DNA from: Methylotenera_A sp031429035
GTDB lineage: Bacteria > Pseudomonadota > Gammaproteobacteria > Burkholderiales > Methylophilaceae
Direction: 5' to 3'
Length of the DNA: 15,641 nucleotides
Assembly: GCA_031429035.1 (NCBI GenBank)
Contig: JANOYU010000019.1
Coordinates: 1 to 15,641, forward strand
The notes below the pieces were generated by a model. It was not told where the DNA came from, did no database searches, and was given only the letters and a program-made list of their open reading frames with translations. Position numbers and translations under genes: made by a program. How positions within the stretch are numbered: the first letter of the stretch is position 1; each line of letters opens with the position of its first letter. This document shows, in pieces, positions 6,722 through 13,548 of the stretch.

Positions 6722-7672
6722 TTACGCCAAAATAATTTCTGCACCGGAATTTTTACCGCGCACAATACTAAAACTAATATTTGGCTTAGCCGCAAACGCA
6801 AGCTGGGCTTGGTTTTTTAAGTCACTAGCAAGTTGGTTGCGTAAAATGGCAAATCCAGTTGGTCCCCAAGAGCTTTGCCCCACGCAAGCTGCACCATTTT
6901 CTTGCAGCCAAGTCAGCACTTTTGCAACATCTTGGCTGGCATAAACACCGCCCTGAATAGGCGCAAAATATTCACCATTATAGGCTTGCAAATCTATCAT
7001 ATAAGCACCAAAAGCCAATAAATCATCACGTTGCAGCGCAGGCAGCATGTATTTAAATACCAAATTTTTTACATTATCTTGCGCGGGGTTTAGTTGCCCA
7101 AACGCGCTTGATTCTAATGCGCCATGTACGCCAACATGTGCAGAATCGCTGATTAACAATACGCGCCAATCAGATGGAAAAGACATTCGTGACGCAATGC
7201 TCGTTTGTGCATTGCTTTGTTTGCCATTATCTACTAGCAACCCGCCCAGCTCAAACGCGCCAATTCCAATGCCAGAGCGCCTGCCACGGCCTGCTGCTAC
7301 TGCAATTTGGGCAATACTTAACTTTAAATTAAACAATTGATTTAAGCCTGCACCAATTGCCAACGCCATTTGCGTGCCTGAGCCCAATCCTGCATGCTGC
7401 GGAATATTTTGCAGCACACTTACCGAGAAATTTTTTGGCAAGTTAAACGATTTTACTAACTTATCAATAATTTTAGCAGTATTTTCACTACTTTTAGCAT
7501 CTATAAGCAAATTTTCACTTTTTGAAACTTTGACTTGGGTATTGGGCGCATCTAGCGCCAATCCTAAGCCGCCAAATTGATGTGCGCCATGACTTAAATC
7601 ATAAAAACCCATGTGCAGCCTAGCGGAAGTGATAACGGTCACCTGTTTAAAAAGCTGTGTTGTGCTATGCAT
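6722..7672 (-). CDS. mptG: Beta-ribofuranosylaminobenzene 5'-phosphate synthase-like (first gene of C1 operon)
   Basis: Beta-RFAP synthase joins p-aminobenzoate and phosphoribosyl pyrophosphate with loss of CO2, the first committed step of H4MPT biosynthesis. It belongs to the GHMP kinase superfamily. The 316-residue product has SARLHMGF (16-23), the GHMP-type glycine loop AGLGSGTQ (94-101) and the family-specific GRGRRSGIGIGAFELGG (128-144). Methylotroph literature calls it Orf4; mptG is the archaeal name. The ATG at 7672 has no obvious Shine-Dalgarno. It is the first gene of the leftward C1 cluster and diverges from ppsA across 193 bp. Its position at the head means cofactor synthesis and use are co-transcribed. 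Confidence 0.92.
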   Translation of the reverse strand: MHSTTQLFKQVTVITSARLHMGFYDLSHGAHQFGGLGLALDAPNTQVKVSKSENLLIDAKSSENTAKIIDKLVKSFNLPKNFSVSVLQNIPQHAGLGSGTQMALAIGAGLNQLFNLKLSIAQIAVAAGRGRRSGIGIGAFELGGLLVDNGKQSNAQTSIASRMSFPSDWRVLLISDSAHVGVHGALESSAFGQLNPAQDNVKNLVFKYMLPALQRDDLLAFGAYMIDLQAYNGEYFAPIQGGVYASQDVAKVLTWLQENGAACVGQSSWGPTGFAILRNQLASDLKNQAQLAFAAKPNISFSIVRGKNSGAEIILA

Positions 7673-7730
7673 AAATGATATTTTAGCGTAAAGGCTCGAT
7701 ATTTAACTATAAACCAGCTTTTAAGTATCA

Positions 7731-7750
7731 ATTAGCTATAACGAGCTAAT
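7731..7750. promoter_or_regulatory. Perfect dyad in divergent mptG-ppsA promoter region
   Basis: ATTAGCT (7731-7737) and AGCTAAT (7744-7750) are exact inverted copies with 6 nt between them. The dyad is about 60 bp from the mptG start and 116 bp from ppsA. Its place between the C1 operon and ppsA suits an operator, but chance cannot be excluded in AT-rich DNA. Confidence 0.4.
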
Positions 7751-7777
7751 AATGCGGCGTGACAAGTACGCGCAATT

Positions 7778-7805
7778 TTGGCACAATCGCACTAAGAATT
7801 ATTTT
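7778..7805 (+). promoter_or_regulatory. Possible sigma-70 promoter of ppsA
   Basis: TTGGCA (7778-7783, five of six to consensus) and TATTTT (7800-7805, four of six) are 16 nt apart on the plus strand, giving a leader of about 55 nt before ppsA. It is the best pair in the gap but not a strong one. Confidence 0.3.
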
Positions 7806-7865
7806 AATAAAAAATACAATAAGTATATCTATTTTAAATTTCATTTGTAAACGCTAGGAATAAGC

Positions 7866-10235
7866 ATGACAGTGCACGCATTACCGTTTGAACAACTTCG
7901 CAATACCGATGTCGGCTCTGTTGGCGGCAAAAATGCTTCGCTAGGCGAGATGATTTCGCAATTGAGCGCAAAAGGCGTGCGCGTGCCTACTGGCTTTGCC
8001 ACTACGGCCGATGCGTATCGCGAATTTTTAGCTCAAGGTGGGCTTGACAAAAAAATTAACGATTTATTGGATGTGCTCGATGCGGATGATACGCAAGCGC
8101 TGGCCAAATGTGGCACGCAAATTCGCAAATGGATTATGGAAGCCAATTTTCCTACCGCTTTAAACGCGGCGATTGCCGATAATTATACAAAATTAATCGA
8201 AAAATCTGCCCCTGGCACCACGTTTGCGGTGCGCTCATCGGCCACCGCTGAAGATTTACCTGATGCGTCATTTGCAGGCCAACAAGAATCATTTTTAAAT
8301 ATTCATGGCCTAGACAACATCAACCACGCCATTAAAGAAGTATTTGCCTCACTTTATAACGACCGTGCAATTTCTTACCGCGTGCACAAAGGCTTTGTAC
8401 ATGCCGATGTCGCGCTTTCTGCGGGTATTCAGCAAATGGTACGCTCGGATATTGGCTGCGCAGGCGTAATGTTTACTATTGATACCGAATCTGGCTTTAA
8501 AGATGTGGCGTTTATTACTTCAAGCTACGGTTTAGGCGAAACGGTGGTGCAAGGCGCGGTGAATCCCGATGAGTTTTATGTGCATAAACCATTATTAGCG
8601 CTTGGCAAACCCGCCATTGTGCGCCGCACCATGGGCTCTAAATTGATTAAAATGGTGTTCTCGGACGCGACACAGGCAGGAAAAAGCACCAATACAGTAG
8701 ACGTTGACCCTGCCGAATCTGATGTGTATTCGCTAAGTGATGCCGATATTCTAGAGCTTGGCACTTACGCCATTACCATTGAAAATCATTATGGCTGTCC
8801 AATGGATATTGAGTGGGGCAAAAACGGTTTAGATGGCAAGCTTTATATTTTGCAAGCGCGCCCAGAAACAGTGAAATCGCAAGAATCACTTAAAAACGTC
8901 ACTGAATCTTACAAGCTACAAAAACACTCTGCCGTACCTTTGGTGGTTGGCCGCGCAGTGACGCAAAAAGTCGGCGTTGGTCCTGTGCGTATTGTGTTAG
9001 ACCCATCACAAATGCATGAAGTGCAACCTGGCGATGTGTTGGTAGCGGATATGACTGACCCAAACTGGGAGCCCGTAATGAAGCGCGCTTCAGCCTTGGT
9101 GACCAACCGTGGTGGCCGTACTTGTCACGCTGCAATTATTGCGCGCGAGCTGGGTATTCCCGCTATTGTTGGCTCAGTAAACGCCACTGATTTGTTGCGC
9201 GAAGGTGAAATTGTCACCGTTTCTTGCGCCGAGGGCGAAACAGGTTTTGTCTATCATGGGGCGCTAGATTTTGAAGTTTCTACGCAAGCCAATAGCGCAC
9301 TGCCAAAACCGCCGTGCAAAATTATGATGAACGTGGGCAACCCTGATATGGCGTTTAGTTTTGCGCAAATTCCTAATGATGGTGTGGGTTTAGCGCGGCT
9401 TGAGTTTGTGATTAACAATATGGTGGGCATACACCCCAAAGCCATTTTAAACGTCGATGCCATGCCAGCGGCCATTCAGGCGACCATTAAAAATCGCGCA
9501 CGCGGCTATGCAAACCCTAAACAATTTTATATTGATAAAGTAGCCGAAGGCGTTGCAACCATTGCTGCGGCGTTTTACCCAAAACCAGTCATTGTGCGCA
9601 CCTCAGATTTTAAATCGAACGAGTACAAAAAACTGATTGGCGGCGATATTTACGAACCAGACGAAGAAAATCCAATGATGGGCTTTCGTGGCGCGGCGCG
9701 TTACATGGCAGAAGACTTTCAGGAATGTTTTGCACTTGAGTGTGAAGCCATGAAAAAAGTAAGAAATATCATGGGCTTAACCAATGTCGAGCTGATGATT
9801 CCGTTTGTGCGCACGCTAGAAGAAGCCAAATCTGTCACAGAAATTATGGCCAAAAATGGCCTAAAACGTGGTGAAAATGGTCTGCGGCTAATTATGATGT
9901 GCGAGATTCCATCAAACGCCTTATTAGCTGAGCAATTTTTAGACTATTTTGATGGCTTTTCAATTGGCTCTAACGATTTAACGCAGCTTACATTGGGTGT
10001 AGATCGTGATTCTGGCATTATGGCGGGCAGCTTTGATGAACGTAATGATGCGGTAAAAGTATTGTTGAAAATGGCGATTGAAACTTGCAATCGCTTGGGT
10101 AAATACGTGGGCATTTGCGGCCAAGGGCCGTCAGATCACCCCGATTTCGCTGAATGGTTGGTGTCAGAAGGCATACAATCCGTGTCGCTCAACCCAGATA
10201 CGGTGGTTGCCACTTGGCAACGGCTGACTAAATAA
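7866..10235 (+). CDS. ppsA: Phosphoenolpyruvate synthase (pyruvate, water dikinase)
   Basis: PpsA converts pyruvate + ATP + water to PEP + AMP + phosphate, the entry to gluconeogenesis from pyruvate made by the Entner-Doudoroff branch of the RuMP cycle. The 789-residue product has all three parts: the N-terminal ATP-binding domain (about 15-340; GGKNASLGEM near 21-30, FAVRSSATAEDLPDASFAGQ further on), the swivelling phosphohistidine domain (GGRTCHAAIIARELGIPA, with H421), and the C-terminal TIM barrel with catalytic C751 in GICGQGPSD. H421 and C751 match the E. coli positions. T419, two residues before the histidine, is the expected target of PpsR, which is encoded 13 bp downstream. AGGAA at 7856-7860 lies 5 nt before the ATG. 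Confidence 0.98.
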   Translation: MTVHALPFEQLRNTDVGSVGGKNASLGEMISQLSAKGVRVPTGFATTADAYREFLAQGGLDKKINDLLDVLDADDTQALAKCGTQIRKWIMEANFPTALNAAIADNYTKLIEKSAPGTTFAVRSSATAEDLPDASFAGQQESFLNIHGLDNINHAIKEVFASLYNDRAISYRVHKGFVHADVALSAGIQQMVRSDIGCAGVMFTIDTESGFKDVAFITSSYGLGETVVQGAVNPDEFYVHKPLLALGKPAIVRRTMGSKLIKMVFSDATQAGKSTNTVDVDPAESDVYSLSDADILELGTYAITIENHYGCPMDIEWGKNGLDGKLYILQARPETVKSQESLKNVTESYKLQKHSAVPLVVGRAVTQKVGVGPVRIVLDPSQMHEVQPGDVLVADMTDPNWEPVMKRASALVTNRGGRTCHAAIIARELGIPAIVGSVNATDLLREGEIVTVSCAEGETGFVYHGALDFEVSTQANSALPKPPCKIMMNVGNPDMAFSFAQIPNDGVGLARLEFVINNMVGIHPKAILNVDAMPAAIQATIKNRARGYANPKQFYIDKVAEGVATIAAAFYPKPVIVRTSDFKSNEYKKLIGGDIYEPDEENPMMGFRGAARYMAEDFQECFALECEAMKKVRNIMGLTNVELMIPFVRTLEEAKSVTEIMAKNGLKRGENGLRLIMMCEIPSNALLAEQFLDYFDGFSIGSNDLTQLTLGVDRDSGIMAGSFDERNDAVKVLLKMAIETCNRLGKYVGICGQGPSDHPDFAEWLVSEGIQSVSLNPDTVVATWQRLTK

Positions 10236-10248
10236 TAGATATTTTTAA

Positions 10249-11079
10249 GTGAAAATAGAGCGTACGGTATTTTTTATCTCTGACGGCACTGGCATTACCG
10301 CTGGTGCGTTGGGGCAGTTATTAGCGCACTTTCCGCAAACACACTTTACCCAAGTGCGGGCGCCGTTTACTGACTCTATTGTTAAAATTGATGAGATTAA
10401 ACAACGCATATTAATGGCCAAAGCGGGCGATGGTATGCGGCCAGTAGTGATTATGTCATTAGGCAATATTGAACACCGTGCGCTATTAAAAGAAGCCGAC
10501 GCTTATTTTATCGATTTGTTCAACACTTTTATTGACCCACTAGGCATAGAGTTGGCGCAACAGCCACTGACAGGCAAAGGTATTGCACATGGCGTGATGG
10601 GCGAAAACTACCATGAGCGTATGGAAGCCATTAATTTTACGCTGACACACGACGACGGCATGACTAATGCAGGTTTTGAAGAGGCCGAGGTGATTTTAAT
10701 TGGCGTTTCGCGCTGTGGAAAAACCCCCACTAGCGTTTATTTAGCCATGCAATTTGGTATTAAAGCTGCCAATTACCCGCTGATACCTGAGGATTTTGAA
10801 CGTGGTACGCTGCCTGAAATTTTATATAAACATTTACACAAAATTTTTGGCCTGACCATCAAAGCCGAACGCCTACATAATGTGCGCTCTGAGCGCCGCC
10901 CGAATAGTTTTTATGCATCGCTAGAAAACTGCAAAAAAGAAATTGCCACTGCAGAGCGCTTGATGGTGAAAAACAACATTCCTTGGGCAGATTCTACCAG
11001 TCGCTCGGTAGAGGAATTATCAGCCATTATTCTGCAAAAAATACGTCAGCCAGAAGAGCGACGCAATGCGCCGCGATAA
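10249..11079 (+). CDS. ppsR: PEP synthase regulatory protein (bifunctional Ser/Thr kinase and pyrophosphorylase)
   Basis: PpsR (DUF299 family) inactivates PEP synthase by ADP-dependent phosphorylation of the threonine next to the catalytic histidine, and reactivates it by phosphate-dependent dephosphorylation. The 276-residue product starts with the family-typical VFFISDGTGITAGALG (6-21) and carries the P-loop GVSRCGKTPTS (152-162) followed by IKAANYPLIPED. It ends with the usual helical RPNSFYASLENC and PWADSTSRSVEE segments. The start is GTG at 10249, 13 bp after ppsA, with only a weak ribosome site, so expression may depend on coupling to ppsA. The pair forms a self-contained control unit. 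Its stop is 10 bp from the convergent peroxidase gene. Confidence 0.96.
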   Translation: MKIERTVFFISDGTGITAGALGQLLAHFPQTHFTQVRAPFTDSIVKIDEIKQRILMAKAGDGMRPVVIMSLGNIEHRALLKEADAYFIDLFNTFIDPLGIELAQQPLTGKGIAHGVMGENYHERMEAINFTLTHDDGMTNAGFEEAEVILIGVSRCGKTPTSVYLAMQFGIKAANYPLIPEDFERGTLPEILYKHLHKIFGLTIKAERLHNVRSERRPNSFYASLENCKKEIATAERLMVKNNIPWADSTSRSVEELSAIILQKIRQPEERRNAPR

Positions 11080-11089
11080 CAACAAATAA

Positions 11090-11644
11090 CTATTTTAAAT
11101 ACGGTTTAAATTTAGCTGTTAAATCAGCAGAATCAGGTGAAACGGTACTTTCAAACGCTGTTACTTCTTTGCCGCCTGGTGCAATCACATACTTGTAAAA
11201 ATTCCACTGTGGCGCGGTGCCAGATTTGGCCGCGAGCTGCTTGTAAAATGGATTCGCATCTTTGCCAGAAACTGCGCTTTTTGTCATCATAGGAAACTGT
11301 ACGCCGTAAGTCATTTTGCAAAAATCGCCAATCGCTTTGTTGTCACCTGGGTCTTGGCGGAAGTCGTTCGAAGGAAAGCCAATCACCAACAAACCCTGTG
11401 CCTTATGTTTTTTATACAAGCCTTCCAGCGCCTCAAATTGTGGTGTAAAACCACATTTACTGGCAGTATTCACCACTAAAATTGGCTTGGTTTGATAATC
11501 ACACAGATTGATTTTTTCACCTTGCAAAGTGGTAAATTGATGATTGTATAAATCTGGGCAGGCAGCGTTAGTAATAGCGGAAGTCATAATGGTAACCAAT
11601 CCTAAACTTAAAGTGGCGAGTGTTTTTACAAAGGCGTGTTTCAT
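11090..11644 (-). CDS. Exported glutathione peroxidase-like protein
   Basis: The glutathione/thioredoxin peroxidase family reduces hydroperoxides with a cysteine (or selenocysteine). From the ATG at 11644 the product is 184 residues. It has a signal peptide (MKHAFVKTLATLSLGLVTIM, then TSAITNA) with likely cleavage after A27 or A28, so it acts in the periplasm. The peroxidatic cysteine is C64 in NTASKCGFTPQFEALEGLY. The second motif reads GFPSNDFRQDPG (89-100), and W147-N148 complete the active site. At the usual catalytic glutamine (NQF) this protein has D94 (NDF), a variant I recall in other bacterial members. The frame stays open to 11710, but that extension would bury the signal peptide, so I prefer 11644. 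No clear ribosome site is seen. It lies 72 bp after chrA and may share its transcript. Confidence 0.88.
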   Translation of the reverse strand: MKHAFVKTLATLSLGLVTIMTSAITNAACPDLYNHQFTTLQGEKINLCDYQTKPILVVNTASKCGFTPQFEALEGLYKKHKAQGLLVIGFPSNDFRQDPGDNKAIGDFCKMTYGVQFPMMTKSAVSGKDANPFYKQLAAKSGTAPQWNFYKYVIAPGGKEVTAFESTVSPDSADLTAKFKPYLK

Positions 11645-11716
11645 GTTTGTTTTGCTTTCAAAATAATTAAACTCTATAACAATTAAATTTAAAGACCAAT
11701 CAAAAAACAATTCGTT

Positions 11717-13108
11717 CTAAACTGATGTAAAAAGTTGCAGCAACAAACCGCCAGCTGCAAACAGCCCGATTAACTTAATCACGCTTAACTTATATTTAAA
11801 CAATAAAACAATGGCAATCAATATAGCAACGCCAGAAGGCGCATGGATATTGGCTTGCAGAGCATCGAAAAATCCTCGTGGTGAAGTTAAACCTAGTGGC
11901 CAAAGTAAATGTTGCGCAAAAAATACTGCCAAGCTGACAATCACCCCCACCACCGCTGCGGTTATGGCCGTTAACGGCGCAGTGAGTTTGAGGTTATTTT
12001 TGCTGGATTCGATAAACGGCGCGCCAACAAAAATAAATATGAAGGAAGGTAAAAAAGTAAAAAAAGTGACAATGCAGGCCGCCGCAATGCCTGCTGTAAG
12101 TGGGTCAGTAAGCGCAGCTTGACCCCAACCACCCACAAAACCGACAAACGCCACCACCATAATCAGCGGCCCTGGCGTAGTTTCACCCAAGGCTAGGCCA
12201 TCCATCATTTGCGTGGGCGTTAGCCAAGCATAATGCGTAACCGCACCTTGATATACATAAGGCAGCACCGCGTAAGCACCACCAAAGGTCAGTAGTGCCG
12301 CTTTGGTAAAAAACCACGCCATTTGCGTATAAATTGCATCCCAACCACAACGCAAAACCAATAGCAGCATGGCTGCCAGCCAAATCGCCAAACCAACGCC
12401 AATAAATTTTGCCATGCTTTTGTAGTTAAATTTTGCGTGCAAAGGTGTTGGCGTATCGTCATCTATGACAGCTTTGCCATAATTGGCTTGGCTAGCTTTA
12501 TGTGCATTGTTGCTGGCAAATAAATGTGGTTGAAAGCGATTGACCAAAAAACCAATGATAGCGGCGGCTAATACAATCCATGGGAATGCAATTTTGAATA
12601 CTGCAATGGCAATAAATGAAGCAACTGCAACGCCCCACAACGCAGCATTGTTAAGGGTTCTGGCGCCTATGCGATACGCTGCAAATAATACAATGGCCAC
12701 CACTGCAGGCTTAATGCCTGCCAGCACGCCTGCAACCGCAGGCACATCGCCAAAACGCATATAAATATAGCTAAGGCCAATTAAAATAAGCAATGACGGC
12801 AATACAAATAAAATACCCGCAATCAGGCCGCCTCGGGTTTTATGCATGAGCCAGCCTATATAGATAGCCAACTGCTGCGCCTCTGGCCCGGGCAACAACA
12901 TACAGTAATTAAGCGCATGCAAAAAACGCTTTTCTGATATCCAGCGTTTATTTTCAACTAAATCTTGATGCATGATAGCGATTTGCCCAGCAGGCCCGCC
13001 AAAGCTGATAAAACCGAGTTTAAGCCAATACCAAAAGGCTTGTTTAATGGTGGGCGTTGTAGGCGCGCCCTGGGCTTGTTGGTGGGATTGTTGATGATTT
13101 TGATGCAT
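11717..13108 (-). CDS. chrA: Chromate transporter, two-domain CHR family
   Basis: ChrA-type inner-membrane proteins export chromate. The product has two homologous CHR halves. The first has FGGPAGQIAIMHQDLV, KRWISEKRFLHALNY and LLPGPEAQQLAIYIG. The second has LLTFGGAYAVLPYVYQ, YAWLTPTQMMDGLALGE and TTPGPLIMVVAFVGF. Each half is followed by several hydrophobic segments, about 10-12 in total. From the ATG at 13108 it is 463 residues; a GTG at 13138 would add 10 more (MPIFNLYDSV). Neither start has a good Shine-Dalgarno. The first residues (HQNHQQSHQQ) are His/Gln-rich. The joining loop between halves is long and polar. The exported peroxidase lies just downstream, which would fit protection against chromate-induced oxidative damage; that link is inference. 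Confidence 0.93.
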   Translation of the reverse strand: MHQNHQQSHQQAQGAPTTPTIKQAFWYWLKLGFISFGGPAGQIAIMHQDLVENKRWISEKRFLHALNYCMLLPGPEAQQLAIYIGWLMHKTRGGLIAGILFVLPSLLILIGLSYIYMRFGDVPAVAGVLAGIKPAVVAIVLFAAYRIGARTLNNAALWGVAVASFIAIAVFKIAFPWIVLAAAIIGFLVNRFQPHLFASNNAHKASQANYGKAVIDDDTPTPLHAKFNYKSMAKFIGVGLAIWLAAMLLLVLRCGWDAIYTQMAWFFTKAALLTFGGAYAVLPYVYQGAVTHYAWLTPTQMMDGLALGETTPGPLIMVVAFVGFVGGWGQAALTDPLTAGIAAACIVTFFTFLPSFIFIFVGAPFIESSKNNLKLTAPLTAITAAVVGVIVSLAVFFAQHLLWPLGLTSPRGFFDALQANIHAPSGVAILIAIVLLFKYKLSVIKLIGLFAAGGLLLQLFTSV

Positions 13109-13203
13109 AACTGAATCATACAGATTAAAAATTGGCACGCAATATGCTAGTAAATAATTACTGGTATGTGCCAGTTAAGTGATGAAGAAAGGCAAGGTAT
13201 ATT

Positions 13204-13377
13204 ATGACGACACCAACTATAAAAACGACAGACAAAATTAAACTGCTCGACCAAATGCTAGAAGATATTGCGGGAGATGAGTTTGAGGACTTTGATACAA
13301 CCGAAAGTGCAGTTAGCACTAACAATAAACACTATGGTCATATTGAAGAGCTAGATATTATCGACAGCATGCATTAG
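13204..13377 (+). CDS. Small acidic hypothetical protein (57 aa)
   Basis: I do not recognise this product. The frame from ATG 13204 to TAG 13377 gives 57 residues starting MTTPTIKTTDKIKLLDQMLE and ending HIEELDIIDSMH. It is strongly acidic (DIAGDEFEDFD near 21-31), has no membrane segment or cysteine, and its N-terminal third could form a helix. AAGG at 13194-13197 lies 6 nt before the ATG, a good ribosome site. It is transcribed away from chrA across a short gap with a 5-bp hairpin (13160-13175) and toward tRNA-Ser, ending 10 bp from it. A regulatory or partner role is possible but nothing shows it. The good start context and codon-like composition support a real gene. Confidence 0.5.
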   Translation: MTTPTIKTTDKIKLLDQMLEDIAGDEFEDFDTTESAVSTNNKHYGHIEELDIIDSMH

Positions 13378-13387
13378 ATTTATTTGC

Positions 13388-13477
13388 TGGCGGAAGAGGC
13401 GAGATTCGAACTCGCGACAAGGTTACCCCTGTGCCACCTTTCCAGGGTGGTGACTTAAACCGCTCATCCACTCTTCC
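13388..13477 (-). tRNA. tRNA-Ser (anticodon GGA)
   Basis: The minus strand from 13477 to 13388 folds as a class II tRNA of 90 nt with encoded CCA. The acceptor stem is GGAAGAG paired with CTCTTCC, discriminator G and CCA. The anticodon arm is CCACC-CTGGAAA-GGTGG with GGA at positions 34-36, read as serine (UCC/UCU codons). A long variable arm follows, then a T arm GCGAG-TTCGAAT-CTCGC. The long variable arm and G73 fit serine identity. A perfect -10 box with GC-rich discriminator lies just upstream. Confidence 0.97.
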
Positions 13478-13491
13478 ACATATCGCTATAG

Positions 13492-13504
13492 AGGGCGGAT
13501 TATA
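13492..13504 (-). promoter_or_regulatory. tRNA-Ser promoter with GC-rich discriminator
   Basis: On the minus strand a perfect TATAAT (13499-13504) is followed at once by CCGCCC and then CTC, with a start expected near 13492, about 15 nt before the mature tRNA. The -35 region is poor (AT-rich). A GC-rich stretch between -10 and start is the hallmark of stable-RNA promoters repressed by ppGpp, so stringent control is expected. Confidence 0.55.
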
Positions 13505-13548
13505 TACGATGTAGCAGCTTGAATATAGCGTGTTATAACTGTAGCAGA

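Noticed and set aside
7779..7792. TGGCAC upstream of ppsA as a sigma-54 -24 element
   Set aside because: The GC of the -12 element would have to fall three bases further on; the spacing is wrong and no TTGC follows.
11645..11710. 22-residue N-terminal extension of the peroxidase
   Set aside because: The frame is open but the extension would place polar and bulky residues before a normal signal peptide; the internal ATG at 11644 is the better start.
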